Program-made: the position numbers and the translations under genes
Shown: in pieces, positions 1 to 8,392 of the stretch
Numbering within the stretch: position 1 is the stretch's first letter
Layout of the letters: each line of letters starts with the position of its first letter
Notes under the pieces: generated by a model
Told to the model about the DNA's origin: nothing
Databases searched by the model: none
The model's input: only the letters and a program-made list of their open reading frames with translations
DNA from: an uncultured Chthonomonas sp.
Lineage (GTDB): Bacteria; Armatimonadota; Chthonomonadetes; Chthonomonadales; CAJBBX01
NCBI GenBank assembly: GCA_903951425.1
Contig: CAJBBX010000098.1
Location: 1 to 64,000 of the forward strand
Length of the DNA: 64,000 nt
Direction of reading: 5' to 3'

Positions 1-13
1 GCCGCGCAGCAGG

Positions 14-39
14 GGCTCCCGCCGCCAGGCGGGACAGCC
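14..39 (-). terminator. possible terminator after the dcw operon
   Basis: Just downstream of the ftsZ2 stop codon a CCCGCC/GGCGGG stem with a 4-nt loop is extended by GGCT/AGCC flanks. No clear U-tract follows, so intrinsic termination is only suggested. It would close the long dcw transcript. Confidence 0.4.
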
Positions 40-45
40 GTCTCC

Positions 46-1137
46 TTACTCCGAACCGGGTCGGTTCACGAAGCTGGGCAGGTCGATGGCCTTCGTCTCC
101 GTCCGGGGTGCGGGTTGCGCCGGAACTGCAGGGGCCGGCGCAGAGGCCGCGGCCCGCACCGCAACGGCGGGCCGCACGGCGGGGTGAGGTCCGAAGCCGG
201 CCGCCAGCACGGTCACTCGCAGCTGCCCCTCCATGTCCGGGTCCATCACCCAACCGAGGATAATGCTCGCCTCTTTCAGGTCGCACAGACCGCTGATCAT
301 CTGGGCCGCCTCGTGCGCCTCGGCCAGCGCCAGATCCGGCCCCGAAGTGAGGTTGATGAGCACCTTGCGGGCGCCGTCAATGGTGGTCTCCAGCAACGGG
401 CTGGAGATGGCCGCCTGGGCCGCTTCGACGGCTCGATGATCGCCATGGGCCACGCCGATCCCCATCAGCGCCGTGCCGGCGTTCTCCATGGTGGCGCGAA
501 CATCCGCGAAGTCCACGTTGATGAGGCCGGGGATCGTGATGATGTCCGAAATCCCCTGGACTCCCTGCCGCAAGACGTCATCGGCCATGCGGAAGGCGTC
601 CACCAGGGTCATCCTGCGGTCGCCCAGGCTCAGCAGGCGGTCGTTCGGCACGGTGATCACGGTATCGACCGACTGCTTCAGCTTGTCGATGCCCTCTTCG
701 GCGGTCCGCATGCGGCGCGGCCCCTCAAAGTTGAACGGCTTGGTGACCACAGCAACGGTCAGGGCATTGAGGCTCCGGGCGATATCGGCGATGACGGGGG
801 CTGCGCCGGTGCCGGTGCCGCCGCCCATGCCCGCTGTGATGAACACCATGTCGGCGCCGTCAAGCTCTTTGCGGATGTCGGATCGGCTCTCTTCGGCCGC
901 CTGGTGCCCCACGTCCGGATCGCCACCGGCACCGAGGCCGCGGGTACGGTTCTCGCCGAGTTGCATCTTGACGGGTGACAGCGAGACATCCAGCACGAGG
1001 CGGTCGGTGTTCGCCGCGATGAACTCGACCCCGCCCAGACCCGCCTCAATCATGCGATTGACAGCATTGGTTCCCCCGCCGCCCACGCCCACGACCTTGA
1101 TCACCGCACCGGGTCCACCCGCGTTGTATGCGCCCAT
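46..1137 (-). CDS. ftsZ: cell division protein FtsZ, second tandem copy
   Basis: Tubulin-like GTPase that polymerises into the cytokinetic ring. The protein has 363 residues. It carries the GTP-binding tubulin signature GGGTGTG near residues 105-111 and the catalytic T7 loop NVDFADV near residue 207, so both halves of the GTPase site are present. The globular core is followed by a short Ala/Pro linker of about 30 residues and a conserved C-terminal peptide, DLPSFVNR, of the kind that binds FtsA and other partners. The start has a GGAG element about 9 nt upstream. It lies 83 bp downstream of another complete ftsZ and is the last gene of the dcw unit. It is clearly paralogous to ftsZ1 but diverged, with a much shorter linker, so it is not a recent duplicate. 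Whether both co-polymerise or have separate roles cannot be told from sequence. Confidence 0.95.
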   Translation of the reverse strand: MGAYNAGGPGAVIKVVGVGGGGTNAVNRMIEAGLGGVEFIAANTDRLVLDVSLSPVKMQLGENRTRGLGAGGDPDVGHQAAEESRSDIRKELDGADMVFITAGMGGGTGTGAAPVIADIARSLNALTVAVVTKPFNFEGPRRMRTAEEGIDKLKQSVDTVITVPNDRLLSLGDRRMTLVDAFRMADDVLRQGVQGISDIITIPGLINVDFADVRATMENAGTALMGIGVAHGDHRAVEAAQAAISSPLLETTIDGARKVLINLTSGPDLALAEAHEAAQMISGLCDLKEASIILGWVMDPDMEGQLRVTVLAAGFGPHPAVRPAVAVRAAASAPAPAVPAQPAPRTETKAIDLPSFVNRPGSE

Positions 1138-1220
1138 GCTTACCTACTCCACTATCTGCACATGCGCGAATGGAGACGGCCTGGGCGGTCGCCTCGCATC
1201 CGAGCCATGCGTTGGGTTCG

Positions 1221-2498
1221 TTATCCTCGGCGCAGGAACGCCGGCATCTGCAACGCTTCCTCGCCCGCTGCCCTGCCGGCCGGCACGCGGCGCGCTACGC
1301 CGCGGCGGTCCTCCAGCGCGAGGTCGGGGAGCTTGATCTCATCGGCAGGCGCCGGCGCCGGGGCGGCCACGGCCACAGGCGGAGCCGCCTGGGTCACCGC
1401 CTCCGGCAGCCTGTACGGCTCTGCAGCGCGCCGCGGCTCAGGCACGGGCGGCGCCGAAGCCACAGGGGCAGGAGGGGTCGCAGGCTTGGGAACCGAGGCC
1501 GCGGCGGCGCGAACCGCCGCGCTACTGGGCTGGGAGCCGAAACCGGTGGCCAACACCGTCACGCGGACCTCGCCGACCATGTCGGGATCGCAGACCCAGC
1601 CGAAGTAGATGCTGGCGTCGCGCGGGTCGCAGAGGTCCGTGACCATCTGGGTGGCCTCGTAGACCTCGGGCAGTGTCAGGTCCGGGCCGGACGTCACGTT
1701 GATCAGCACGCGCAGGGCGCCCTCAATGGAGCACTCGAGCAGCGGCGAGGAGATGGCCAGCCGTGCGGCCTCCACGGCGCGCCTATCGCCGGATGCCGAG
1801 CCCACGCCCATGATGGCCGTGCCGGCCATGCGCATCGTGGCCTCGACGTCGGCGAAGTCCACATTCACCACGCCTGGGATCGTGATGATATCCGAGATGC
1901 CCTGAACGCCCTGGCGCAGCACCTCGTCGGCCATGCGGAAGGCATCGACCAGCGTCACACGCTTATCGGCGATGGAGAGGAGCCGATCGTTGGGCACGGT
2001 GATGACGGTATCGACCGTCGCCCGTAGCGCGTCGACGCCCTGCTCGGCTGTACGACCACGGACGGGCCCCTCAAACGTGAAGGGCTTGGTGACCACAGCG
2101 ACGGTGAGGGCGCCCATTTCGCGGGCCACGTCGGCGACCACCGGCGCGGCGCCGGTACCCGTGCCGCCGCCCATTCCGGCGGCGATGAAGACCATGTCAG
2201 ACTTATCCAGGAGCCGCTTAATCTCGCTCTTGCTCTGCTCGGCGGCGGCTCGGCCCACTTCGGGCCTGCCACCTGCGCCCAGGCCGCGGACATGGTCCTC
2301 GCCCAGGTGGAGGCGCACCGGCGCAAGGGATGTCTCAAGCACCAGCGCGTCCGTATTCATCGCGATGAACTCGACGCCGGAAAGCCCGGCCTCGATCATG
2401 CGGTTGACAGCGTTCGTACCCGCGCCGCCGACGCCGACGACGCGAATCCTGGCGCCGCTCACGTCAGATGCCCGGTGCAGTCCAGAATGACCAGCCAT
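1221..2498 (-). CDS. ftsZ: cell division protein FtsZ, first tandem copy
   Basis: GTP-dependent polymer of the division ring; 425 residues. The GGGTGTG signature is at about 110-116 and the T7 loop NVDFADV at about 212-218, with the catalytic Asp residues retained. The core ends near residue 325. It is followed by a Pro/Ala-rich disordered linker of about 80 residues and a C-terminal peptide ending MPAFLRRG, close to the canonical partner-binding peptide. A GGGGTGG ribosome site sits just upstream of the ATG. It follows ftsA with a 62-bp AT-rich gap that may hold a private promoter. This copy has the more standard linker and tail, so it is the better candidate for the main division FtsZ. Confidence 0.96.
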   Translation of the reverse strand: MAGHSGLHRASDVSGARIRVVGVGGAGTNAVNRMIEAGLSGVEFIAMNTDALVLETSLAPVRLHLGEDHVRGLGAGGRPEVGRAAAEQSKSEIKRLLDKSDMVFIAAGMGGGTGTGAAPVVADVAREMGALTVAVVTKPFTFEGPVRGRTAEQGVDALRATVDTVITVPNDRLLSIADKRVTLVDAFRMADEVLRQGVQGISDIITIPGVVNVDFADVEATMRMAGTAIMGVGSASGDRRAVEAARLAISSPLLECSIEGALRVLINVTSGPDLTLPEVYEATQMVTDLCDPRDASIYFGWVCDPDMVGEVRVTVLATGFGSQPSSAAVRAAAASVPKPATPPAPVASAPPVPEPRRAAEPYRLPEAVTQAAPPVAVAAPAPAPADEIKLPDLALEDRRGVARRVPAGRAAGEEALQMPAFLRRG

Positions 2499-2518
2499 TC
2501 AACCCACCCCCTGGATGA

Positions 2519-2560
2519 GGATATAAATGCAAAGTGATATAAATAACACAACGATCGTGA
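2519..2560 (-). promoter_or_regulatory. AT-rich ftsA-ftsZ spacer with direct repeats, possible internal promoter
   Basis: In very GC-rich surroundings this 42-bp spacer is strikingly AT-rich. It holds two copies of the 9-mer GATATAAAT (2520-2528 and 2536-2544, plus strand) at a 16-bp period. Read on the minus strand it offers several weak -10-like hexamers (TTTATA, TATATC) after a TTGTGT. It may be an internal ftsZ promoter or a regulator site; no single promoter can be assigned. Confidence 0.4.
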
Positions 2561-3805
2561 TTAATGCCCGGTACCGGCGTCCAGTCTGAAGGCGCCCCGG
2601 ATCCTGCGCCACCACTCATGCAACACCGCGAACAGGCCACCATGACCGGCGGCGCCGGTCGACACCGAGGCCGCCCGCAACGCCAATCCCAGCGCAGTGC
2701 AGAATGCCGGGCCGGCCACCACATCTGAGAGCCCAGAAACGCCTGCAGGGCCTCCCAAACGCACCGGAAGGCCCGTCTGCGCTGCGGCGCACTCGCGCAT
2801 CCCCGGCATCGCTGCCGTGCCGCCTATGAGGACGATGCCGCCGGTCGCACGCACATCGGCGCCGCACCCGGCCATCTCGTCCTGCACAATATCGAATATC
2901 TCTCGAACGCGTGCCTCGATGATCTGGCATAGAGCCCGGCGCCTGAACGGCCGCGCGTCCGCCCGGCCGATCTGGTGAACCTCGACCAACTCAGCTTCGG
3001 CCACGGTGGCAGGCGAAGCACTACCGTGGCAGAGCTTAAGACGCTCCGCTTCCTCCGCGCTGACGCGAAGCAACTGGGCGATGTCAGCCGTGATATGGCG
3101 CCCCCCAAGCGCGACAACGGATGTGTAGTATATACCCAGCTCGTCGAAAACGGCCACGTTGGTGGCCTCAGCGCCGACGTCCACGAGGCAGACGCCCTGG
3201 CTGAAATCGCCGGCGGCGAGGGCGGCATCGCCGGCGGCGATGGGCTCAAGGAACATGTCGGCGCAGTAGTAGCCTGCTCGCTCCACGCACTTCCGGATGT
3301 TGGCTAGGAACGTCTGCCCTGCGGTCACGATGTGCGCCTCGACCTCAAGACGTGCGCCTGACATCCCCACCGGATGCCGCACCCCCTCGTGTCCATCCAC
3401 GACGTATCCGCGTGGCAGGGCGTGGAGGATCGTGCGGTCCGGCGGAACCACGATGACCTGGGCCTGCCGCAGGGCGCGTTGGCGGTCCTCCTCGGTGATC
3501 TCCTGACCATGGTCCACAATGGCGGTGACGCCCCGGGAGTTCTGCCCCACGATGTGCTCGCCGGTCACCCCGACATGAAGCGCGGGGACCGCGACGCCGG
3601 CCTGCGACGTCGCGCGGCCGACCGCCTCACGGATGGACGAGGCCGTAAGTTCAATGTCAACCACCGCGCCGCGCCGGACCCCGGTGCAGGCCGCCACGCC
3701 CACCCCTGCAACGGCTACCTCGCCGCCATCACCCACCCGCGCCACAACGCAGCATGTCTTCGAAGACCCTATATCGAGGCCTGCTACCCAGGTTTCCCTA
3801 CCCAA
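2561..3805 (-). CDS. ftsA: cell division protein FtsA
   Basis: Actin-like ATPase that tethers FtsZ filaments to the inner membrane and recruits later division proteins; 414 residues. The first phosphate loop is visible as GLDIGSSKTCCVV (residues 9-21), the second as CLVDVGAEATNVAVF near 205, and the adenosine motif as GIVLIGGTAAMPG near 335. The C-terminus carries an amphipathic, Trp/Arg-rich segment (VLHEWWRRIRGAFR) that fits the membrane-targeting helix. The start codon is TTG, supported by a GGGAG site 6 nt upstream and by the first phosphate loop beginning directly after it. It sits between sbp and ftsZ1, the usual place. Confidence 0.95.
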   Translation of the reverse strand: MGRETWVAGLDIGSSKTCCVVARVGDGGEVAVAGVGVAACTGVRRGAVVDIELTASSIREAVGRATSQAGVAVPALHVGVTGEHIVGQNSRGVTAIVDHGQEITEEDRQRALRQAQVIVVPPDRTILHALPRGYVVDGHEGVRHPVGMSGARLEVEAHIVTAGQTFLANIRKCVERAGYYCADMFLEPIAAGDAALAAGDFSQGVCLVDVGAEATNVAVFDELGIYYTSVVALGGRHITADIAQLLRVSAEEAERLKLCHGSASPATVAEAELVEVHQIGRADARPFRRRALCQIIEARVREIFDIVQDEMAGCGADVRATGGIVLIGGTAAMPGMRECAAAQTGLPVRLGGPAGVSGLSDVVAGPAFCTALGLALRAASVSTGAAGHGGLFAVLHEWWRRIRGAFRLDAGTGH

Positions 3806-3828
3806 GGGCTACTCCCGCCGCCGCGCCC

Positions 3829-4215
3829 TCAGGCGCCGCCTTCCTTGCGCCTGTTCAGCGCGATCTTGGTCAGCCCGTACCTCCGGATCAGGGACAGGTT
3901 CAGGAACACGCGCGATCCGAGCGCCACCACCGCGGCGAGGAAGAGATCGACGCCGATGCGGTCGCCAACAAACGCCAGTCCTGCCGCGAGCAGCGTGTTC
4001 AAGAGGAAGCCGCTAACGAAGATGTCGTCCTGGAAGCGCCCCTCGATGCCTGCGCGGATGCCTCCCAAGACGGTATCGAGCCCCGCCAGCGTAGCCAGCG
4101 AGAGGTACGGCGCGTAGGCGCTGGCCACCTCGGGGCTGATGTTCAGGAGCGGATAGCCAAAGATCCCCAGCATGACGCCGGCGATGAGGCCCGCCACGGG
4201 CATCCAGCCCCTCAT
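3829..4215 (-). CDS. sbp: small basic membrane protein (Sbp, DUF1290)
   Basis: A 128-residue integral membrane protein with three or four hydrophobic segments (about 5-22, 34-50, 68-85 and 88-105) and a basic C-terminus (LIRRYGLTKIALNRRKEGG). It matches the small basic protein found in dcw clusters of Firmicutes, Actinobacteria and related phyla, where it lies between ftsQ/DUF881 and ftsA or ftsZ. Its biochemical role is not settled. The ATG overlaps the DUF881 stop by 4 nt (ATGA), indicating translational coupling. Confidence 0.85.
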   Translation of the reverse strand: MRGWMPVAGLIAGVMLGIFGYPLLNISPEVASAYAPYLSLATLAGLDTVLGGIRAGIEGRFQDDIFVSGFLLNTLLAAGLAFVGDRIGVDLFLAAVVALGSRVFLNLSLIRRYGLTKIALNRRKEGGA

Positions 4216-4988
4216 CGGCGGCGCCTCCGCGAGGAGCCCTCGGTGTCGGCCGGGCGCATGTAGCGCACCTCGGTGCTGCCGGTGTAGTCGGGAATGCTTA
4301 GGAGCGCCCTCTTCTCAAGGCGGAACATACCCGGATCCGTTTGCCGCAGGTTGTCCAGGTAGCCTCCCGGCAGGTTCAGCGCCCCCGCCAGCGTGATCGG
4401 ATCGCCGATGGCCTGGACGCTGTACGGCGGTGTCATCGGCACGGCGTTCACGAGGATCGTCGGGCCCACGCACCGAATTGAGGTACGGCTGATGAACCGC
4501 TGGCCGTTGATGGAGAGGGCCTCGGCCCCGCTGGCGCCCAACTCGTTCACGACGGTCTGCAGGTCGTAGTCGTGTATGTTGTAGCGCTCCTGCTCGAAGG
4601 CCCGGTTCGAGGGCGGTCGGCGTGCGCTGTCGTTCAGGGTGAGGATGATGCCCGGGCCGGTAACGGCCGTGAGCCCCGCCAGCATCTTCGTCTTCTGGAG
4701 CTCGTCGTTCAGCGTCTTGAGGCGGTCGTTGCCGTGAGCCATGGTGTTCTCAAGCTGCGTCTGCTTTTCGCGGAGGTCGGAGATCTCCTTCTCGCGCTTC
4801 CGAACGGTCTCGGACAGCGACGACATGGCCAGGGGCGGACCGCCAACTCGCCCGGTGCCGGCTCCGGACTGGCGGATGCTCGACACGGTCTGTAGCGAGA
4901 CAGTGACAAGCAGGCCCAGCACGAAGCAGAGCGAGGTGACCTGCCAGACCCAGGGCTGGTGGCGTATGTTGGCAGTGAATACATTCAT
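4212..4988 (-). CDS. DUF881 family membrane-anchored protein
   Basis: A 258-residue protein with one N-terminal transmembrane segment (about 14-33), a coiled coil (about 60-95, rich in Glu/Lys/Leu heptads, beginning LSETVRKREKEISDLREK) and a soluble DUF881 domain. The domain includes the characteristic GPGIILTLNDS stretch and an NELGASGAEALSINGQR stretch. Paired with sbp in dcw clusters, it is presumed to sit at the division site or cell envelope; its molecular function is unknown. It lies 37 bp downstream of ftsQ and overlaps sbp. Confidence 0.85.
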   Translation of the reverse strand: MNVFTANIRHQPWVWQVTSLCFVLGLLVTVSLQTVSSIRQSGAGTGRVGGPPLAMSSLSETVRKREKEISDLREKQTQLENTMAHGNDRLKTLNDELQKTKMLAGLTAVTGPGIILTLNDSARRPPSNRAFEQERYNIHDYDLQTVVNELGASGAEALSINGQRFISRTSIRCVGPTILVNAVPMTPPYSVQAIGDPITLAGALNLPGGYLDNLRQTDPGMFRLEKRALLSIPDYTGSTEVRYMRPADTEGSSRRRRR

Positions 4989-5025
4989 GAGTGGTTCGGT
5001 TGCTTACCAGCGCACGATCGTTCGA

Positions 5026-5829
5026 TCAGATCGGCTTCGTCGCAGTTGCCGAGCCGCGCTCGACACAGGAGGGCCGCTTGAGCGACTGCAGGTTCACCAC
5101 GCTGAGCCTCCGGCCCAGCCTCGGCTCCTTGGAGTAGAGCCTGGCGAGCCGTGCCATCTTCTCCGGCAGGTTGGTCGCCTGACCCAGCCGGACCTCCAGA
5201 TCGTCCGAAGTAGTTAACCACACATCCACATTGCGATCAACGACGATGGTGCGAAGTCGCACAGGGCTAACGCGCCCCGCCCTTGCCAGCACCACCAGTG
5301 CGGCGTCCATAGCCGCTCCGCCCTGACGCTTGCCGGCCTTGGGGTACCACTCGGCCTGGATCGTCACCTTGGGGAGATCGACGCCTTTCCGTGCGGGCCG
5401 CACCGCCCGGCCGTTCAGATCGATCTCCCACGGGCCGGCGGCGCCATGCAGGACCGCGGCGGCCTTGCGAGCGGTCACGGAGACGGTAAGGCCCGTCAGG
5501 CCCTTGGTGACTCTCGCGCGCTGGACCCACGGCAGTTTGGCGAGACCGGCCTCGAGCCGACCCGACGGGAACGCCGGCAGGCTCGTACTAGGCCGAACCG
5601 TGCAGGTGGTGCGCACCGCAGCCCGTTCGTCATCAGTAGCAGACCGATCCAGCCTGAAGGTCACCGTCTTTATGTCAAGCATTGGCGATGAGTAGACCAC
5701 CGCCCCTATCTCGGCCGCGAGGATCACGGCCAACCACGCGGCCGCGATGGCAGCGAACGAACGGCGGGCGCGCCGGCCATACCGAGCCACGGGCGGCGTA
5801 TAGCCTGCGCTACGGGGCTTGCCGCTCAT
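5026..5829 (-). CDS. ftsQ: cell division protein FtsQ (POTRA domain)
   Basis: Single-pass inner membrane division protein with a periplasmic POTRA domain that scaffolds the FtsBL complex. The cytoplasmic N-terminus is Arg-rich, followed by a transmembrane helix (about 27-46 from the chosen start). The POTRA region (LDIKTVTFRLD onwards) and the FtsQ domain contain the typical LPWVQRARVTK segment. The longest reading frame would begin at 5910 and overlap murC by 50 nt. The ATG at 5829 is preferred because it clears murC by 31 bp and removes an unconserved leader, giving 267 residues. The ribosome site there is weak (AGGGCGAG). Confidence 0.85.
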   Translation of the reverse strand: MSGKPRSAGYTPPVARYGRRARRSFAAIAAAWLAVILAAEIGAVVYSSPMLDIKTVTFRLDRSATDDERAAVRTTCTVRPSTSLPAFPSGRLEAGLAKLPWVQRARVTKGLTGLTVSVTARKAAAVLHGAAGPWEIDLNGRAVRPARKGVDLPKVTIQAEWYPKAGKRQGGAAMDAALVVLARAGRVSPVRLRTIVVDRNVDVWLTTSDDLEVRLGQATNLPEKMARLARLYSKEPRLGRRLSVVNLQSLKRPSCVERGSATATKPI

Positions 5830-5860
5830 CGCTCGCCCTGCCAGCGACCGCGCACCCGCC

Positions 5861-7270
5861 TCATGGCGCAACGAACGCCCGGCCGATGGCGTCCACATCG
5901 CCGGCTCCAACCGTCAGCACGACGTCGCCGGGCCGAGTGAGGCGCCGAAGGTAGCCCACGGCCTCGCCGTCGCTGTCCGCATAGAGCACCGTCTTGTCCG
6001 GGTCCACGACGCCGATTGCCGCCACCAGGTGCGATCCATGGACTCCCATCGTATCCGGCTCACGGGCCGCGTAGATCCGATCAATGATAACGATGTCACC
6101 GGCCGCCAGCGCCTCTGCAAAGCCCTGCATGAAGTCGCGGGTGCGGCTGTAGAGGTGCGGCTGAAAAACGATAACGAGGCGCCGGCCTGGGTGCCATGCG
6201 CGCGCGCCTCCGAGTAGCGCGGCGATCTCGGTTGGATGGTGTGCGTAGTCGTCCCACACCTCCACTCCGGCCTTCTCACCGACCAGTTCAAAGCGGCGCC
6301 CGACCCCGGTAAACGCCGCCAGCGCCTCGACGGCGGCGTCCAGGTCGGCGTCGCAAGCGTCGGCCACCGCGAGGGTGGCAAGGGCGTTTCGGATGTTGTA
6401 CTCGCCCGGCACGCGAAGGTTCAGGCGTACTCGGCGCAAGGCGGTCGCGCCTGAACGCAGTACCAGCGTGGCCGTGCTGAGGCCCTCGACCTGGGTGGCA
6501 TCCTCGGCAGCCCATCCGTCGGACAGAGCGCCGAAAGCGCTGTAGGCAATCTGCCCAAGGTCCGGCCTGGAGGCCGCCACGCGACGGGCCACCTCGACGG
6601 CTGATGGGTCATCGGCGCAGAAGATCAGCTTGCCGCCCTGCGTGATGCCCTCGCAGAAGCGCACAAAGCTCGCCAGCACGGCTTCGGCATTGCCGTAGTG
6701 GTCCAGGTGGTCGGCGTCGGCGGACGTCACCACGGCGATGTCTGGACGCAGGGAGTGGAATGATGAGTAGGCCTCGCAGCTCTCCGTCACGAAGAGGCCG
6801 GAGGCTCCGATCCGCACGTTGCCGCTGATCGGGCGGTACTCGGCGCCGATGAGACAGGTCGGGTCGAGGCCCGCCGCAGACAGCGCGCAGGTCACCATGC
6901 CCGTGGTCGTGCTCTTGCCGTGGGAGCCAGCGATGGAGATGCGTGGCCCCGGATGGTCGGCCATGAGGCGGCCCAGGTACTCGGCTCGACCCACAACCTC
7001 CACGCCGGCCAGGCGCGCCGACGACAACTCCGGGTGCGCCTCCGGCACGGCTGCCGTGTAGATCAGGAGGTCGGGTCGGAAGCGCTCAGCGTGGTCGGCG
7101 CTGTGGCCCACGACGATGTCGGCGCCTTCAGCCCTCAGCCTGGCAAGCAACGGGCTCTCGCTTCGGTCACACCCGGTCACATGCCATCCCCGGCTCAGGG
7201 CGATGCGAGCCAGCGCACTCACCCCGATCCCGCCGATCCCCATCAGGTGCACCGAACGCCTCTCCGTCAC
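5861..7270 (-). CDS. murC: UDP-N-acetylmuramate--L-alanine ligase MurC
   Basis: Cytoplasmic ATP-dependent ligase adding L-Ala to UDP-MurNAc, the first step of stem-peptide assembly; 469 residues. The N-terminal UDP-binding loop is HLMGIGGIGVSALA (residues 8-21), the ATP loop is GSHGKSTTTG near 114-123, and the central domain has the NIRNALATLAVADAC segment typical of Mur ligases, with a C-terminal Rossmann-like domain. The start is GTG. It follows murG by 3 bp. murB and ddl, which often follow murC, are absent here. Confidence 0.96.
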   Translation of the reverse strand: MTERRSVHLMGIGGIGVSALARIALSRGWHVTGCDRSESPLLARLRAEGADIVVGHSADHAERFRPDLLIYTAAVPEAHPELSSARLAGVEVVGRAEYLGRLMADHPGPRISIAGSHGKSTTTGMVTCALSAAGLDPTCLIGAEYRPISGNVRIGASGLFVTESCEAYSSFHSLRPDIAVVTSADADHLDHYGNAEAVLASFVRFCEGITQGGKLIFCADDPSAVEVARRVAASRPDLGQIAYSAFGALSDGWAAEDATQVEGLSTATLVLRSGATALRRVRLNLRVPGEYNIRNALATLAVADACDADLDAAVEALAAFTGVGRRFELVGEKAGVEVWDDYAHHPTEIAALLGGARAWHPGRRLVIVFQPHLYSRTRDFMQGFAEALAAGDIVIIDRIYAAREPDTMGVHGSHLVAAIGVVDPDKTVLYADSDGEAVGYLRRLTRPGDVVLTVGAGDVDAIGRAFVAP

Positions 7271-7273
7271 CGC

Positions 7274-8377
7274 CTACCTCCCCTTCGAAGCCGTCTCCAG
7301 CAGCAGGTGCGCCACGCGCTCGGCCGCATCGGGCGCGGCCATGGCCAGGGCGGCCTCGCTGAACGCGCGGAGCCGATCCGGCGCCGCCACCAGACCGGAC
7401 ACCTCGGCAATGAGCCGTTGGCCCGTCAGCTCAGCCTGTGGCAGCAGGATACCTGCACCGGCGGACTCGGCCTCCAGCGCGTTGTGCCTCTGGTGGTCGG
7501 CATAGGCGCTGGGTAGAGGCACCATCACCGCGGGAATGCCGTGGGCGTGGCACTCCGCCAGGGTTGACGCGCCGCAGCGGCAAAGGGCGAGCGTGGCCGA
7601 GGCGTAGGCCAGTGAGAGGCGGTCCGCATCCAAGAACGCATGACAGGTGTAGCGGCCGAGCCCCATTGTACTCGCCACCCGTTCTGCGTCGCCGATGCCG
7701 GCGGCGCCGGTCTGGTGCAGCACCTGGACCTCCGATGGCAGCAGGGAGAGGGCATCGTAGACGACCGCGTTGACGCTCTGCGCGCCCTGGCTACCACCCA
7801 GCACGAGCAGCACAGGGCGGCCGGGGTCCAGCCCCAGGGCTTCGCGCGCTTCAGCGGCCGCGTGACGTGTGGTGGCGGCGGACCGCAAGGGCAGGCCGGT
7901 CAGGGTCACGGCGCCGACCGGCCACTGCTCGGCGGCGGCAGGCGTAGAGATGCAGACGCGGGCGCCGACGCGAGCCAGCCAGAGGTTGGTGCGCCCCGGC
8001 TTGACGTTCTGTTCGTGGATCACGGCTGGGATGCCCAACGCCGCAGCCGCTCGCACCGCCGAGGCTGCCGCGTACCCGCCGGTGCCGAGGATCACGCCCG
8101 GACGAAACGAACGCAACAGCCAGAGCGCTTCGGCCAGCCCGCGAACGAGCGACACCGCCACGCCGGCCATGGCGAGGGGCGTGGCTCGCTGGATCTTCCT
8201 GGCGGTGATGCCGCGGTAGGTCAGCCCAGCCTGGACGGCCAAGCCCTCTTCCATGCCTCCGCGGCTACCGACATAGAGCAGGTCGGCGGCCGGGTCAAGC
8301 CGGCGAATAGCCTCGGCAACCGCAAGGGCCGGTGCAGCGTGTCCCCCGCTACCCCCACCGGTCAGGGCGATCCTCAC
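7274..8377 (-). CDS. murG: UDP-GlcNAc transferase MurG
   Basis: Peripheral membrane glycosyltransferase that converts lipid I to lipid II on the cytoplasmic face. The 367-residue length is normal. The glycine-rich loop GGGSGGHAAPALAVA begins at residue 7 and a second G-loop, LVLGGSQGAQSVN, lies near 190. The conserved UDP-GlcNAc-binding stretch LALCRCGASTLAEC follows near 265. The start is GTG. It sits 15 bp downstream of ftsW. Confidence 0.95.
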   Translation of the reverse strand: MRIALTGGGSGGHAAPALAVAEAIRRLDPAADLLYVGSRGGMEEGLAVQAGLTYRGITARKIQRATPLAMAGVAVSLVRGLAEALWLLRSFRPGVILGTGGYAAASAVRAAAALGIPAVIHEQNVKPGRTNLWLARVGARVCISTPAAAEQWPVGAVTLTGLPLRSAATTRHAAAEAREALGLDPGRPVLLVLGGSQGAQSVNAVVYDALSLLPSEVQVLHQTGAAGIGDAERVASTMGLGRYTCHAFLDADRLSLAYASATLALCRCGASTLAECHAHGIPAVMVPLPSAYADHQRHNALEAESAGAGILLPQAELTGQRLIAEVSGLVAAPDRLRAFSEAALAMAAPDAAERVAHLLLETASKGR

Positions 8378-8392
8378 GTTGCGCAGACCAGG

